From Pseudomonadota bacterium (GTDB taxonomy: Bacteria; BMS3Abin14), in assembly GCA_030636965.1 (NCBI GenBank), contig DAOVVW010000103.1, positions 1 to 5,238 on the forward strand: 5,238 bases of DNA, in the 5' to 3' direction. The position numbers and the translations under genes were made by a program. The first letter of the stretch is position 1, and the number at the start of each line of letters is the position of its first letter. The notes under the pieces are model-generated. The model ran no database searches. It had not been told where the DNA came from and worked only from the letters and a program-made list of their open reading frames with translations. Below are positions 4,548 to 5,238 of the stretch, piece after piece.

Positions 4548-5126
4548 TTGGAGATCATTGACTGTCGAGGACTCGCATGCCCCGGTCCCGTTATACAGGT
4601 CAAGAAAAAGATGGAGGGGAAGCCACCGGGCAGCATCTTCGCCATCGAGGTAGACTCAGAGGCAAGCCGGGAGAACGTGCGGCGTTTCGCCAAGAGCAGG
4701 GGTGCGACTGTATCGGTAGAGGAAATTGAGGGAGACGCATTTCGACTCACGGTAACTACTGACAACGTACCCACCACCCAAAAGGAACTGTTATCACCTG
4801 TCGTTTTCGTAACCAGCGACGTTCTGGGATCGGGAGACGATAAGCTGGGCGGAATTCTTATGGAGGGCTTCGTCAATACCCTCTCCGACCAGGACACCGT
4901 CCCCGACAAGATCATCTTTATGAACACGGGCGTTCGACTTGCGGTGGAAGGTTCCCCTGTGCTTGACACCCTTACTGTTCTTTCCGATAGAGGGTGTGAG
5001 ATCATGTCCTGCGGAACCTGCCTTGAGTATTTCTTGCTTAAGGATAAACTGGCCGTCGGGGTTGTGTCGAATATGTTCGACATCCAACGTTCTCTTATGA
5101 ATGCAGCGAGCATCATAAGGCCATGA
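4548..5126 (+). CDS. yedF: YedF-like sulfurtransferase-like selenium metabolism protein
   Basis: This 192-residue cytoplasmic protein has the two-part plan of the selenium-associated YedF family. Residues 1-70 are a TusA/SirA-like domain with D5-C6-R-G-L-A-C11-P-G-P, in which C11 of the CPGP motif is the usual persulfide-carrying cysteine. Residues about 82-190 are a DsrE-like domain with a cysteine cluster C150, C155, C158 (CEIMSCGTCLEYF), the family's hallmark. Members occur in genomes that use selenium, usually near selD or the transporter yedE, and are thought to carry sulfur or selenium as a persulfide or perselenide; the precise reaction is not settled as far as I know. The start is TTG. 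It is divergent from nrdJ and followed by repeat hairpins, with no second gene in view. No selenocysteine codon is apparent in this window. Confidence 0.9.
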   Translation: MEIIDCRGLACPGPVIQVKKKMEGKPPGSIFAIEVDSEASRENVRRFAKSRGATVSVEEIEGDAFRLTVTTDNVPTTQKELLSPVVFVTSDVLGSGDDKLGGILMEGFVNTLSDQDTVPDKIIFMNTGVRLAVEGSPVLDTLTVLSDRGCEIMSCGTCLEYFLLKDKLAVGVVSNMFDIQRSLMNAASIIRP

Positions 5127-5155
5127 CGAATCTGGCTGTATTCATAAAGTTAATA

Positions 5156-5183
5156 GTTGATGACTTAGTAAAAAGTCATCAAC
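5156..5183. repeat. Hairpin repeat element after yedF, part 1
   Basis: GTTGATGACTT (5156-5166) and AAGTCATCAAC (5173-5183) form a perfect 11-bp stem with a 6-base loop. The right half matches the motif at 1420-1437 closely. It lies 30 bp past the yedF stop but has no T tail, so it looks like a repetitive extragenic element that may also shield the 3' end of the mRNA. Confidence 0.7.
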
Positions 5184-5201
5184 GCGCCCATTGAGGGGCG
5201 C
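5184..5201. repeat. Hairpin repeat element after yedF, part 2
   Basis: GCGCCC (5184-5189) pairs with GGGCGC (5196-5201) over a 6-base loop, directly abutting the first hairpin. GCGCCC recurs at 5198-5203 and again as the last six bases of the window (5233-5238), so the element probably continues past the right edge. Confidence 0.55.
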
Positions 5202-5238
5202 CCAAATCAATGACTTGCTCAGCATTACAATCGCGCCC

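Noticed and set aside
4535..5116. 193-residue open frame on the minus strand
   Set aside because: It is antisense to yedF, Ser/Thr-rich and low in complexity, as expected for a shadow frame.

Overview
The window looks like chromosome of an anaerobic, moderately GC-rich bacterium that uses vitamin B12 and selenium. A Desulfobacterota-type (former Deltaproteobacteria) genome is my best guess. That rests on gene content (class II B12-dependent ribonucleotide reductase, clostridial-type 2[4Fe-4S] ferredoxin, YedF) and on the style of the dispersed intergenic repeats. No taxonomic marker is visible, so it is inference. All genes look vertically inherited and intact except the one cut by the left edge. 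There is no transposase, phage gene, CRISPR array, tRNA or rRNA.

Layout, left to right. (1) 1-422, minus: 5' part of a TrmH/SpoU-family RNA 2'-O-ribose methyltransferase, running off the left edge. (2) 423-599: AT-rich divergent intergenic region with a good promoter (TTGACA, 17 bp, TAGTAT) and a 17-bp direct repeat at 22-bp spacing, leading into (3) 600-1132, plus: a two-gene unit of thioredoxin (WCAPC) and a 60-residue zinc-ribbon protein. (4) 1145-1195: two hairpins, the second a bidirectional terminator shared with the convergent (5) 1213-1386, minus: 2[4Fe-4S] ferredoxin, best read from a TTG start, with its own promoter near 1466-1494. (6) 1387-1804: about 400 bp without genes, holding several hairpins and repeat-like motifs and the nrdJ terminator. 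(7) 1805-4162, minus: a complete 785-residue class II ribonucleoside-diphosphate reductase, NrdJ. (8) 4163-4547: a 385-bp divergent regulatory region with a cluster of TTTGTAA boxes over a possible nrdJ promoter and three inverted repeats. (9) 4548-5126, plus: YedF-like selenium-metabolism sulfurtransferase from a TTG start. (10) 5127-5238: two tandem hairpins of a repeat element related to one at 1420-1437.

Functionally the window is rich in thiol, iron-sulfur and redox proteins. Thioredoxin is a known type of reductant for ribonucleotide reductases, so trxA and nrdJ being near each other makes sense, but they are separately transcribed and the link is inferred. Nothing here amounts to an evident new biological system. 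The parts worth a second look are the non-coding ones: the trxA leader repeat, the nrdJ upstream region, the dispersed repeats, and the small zinc-ribbon protein tied to thioredoxin.
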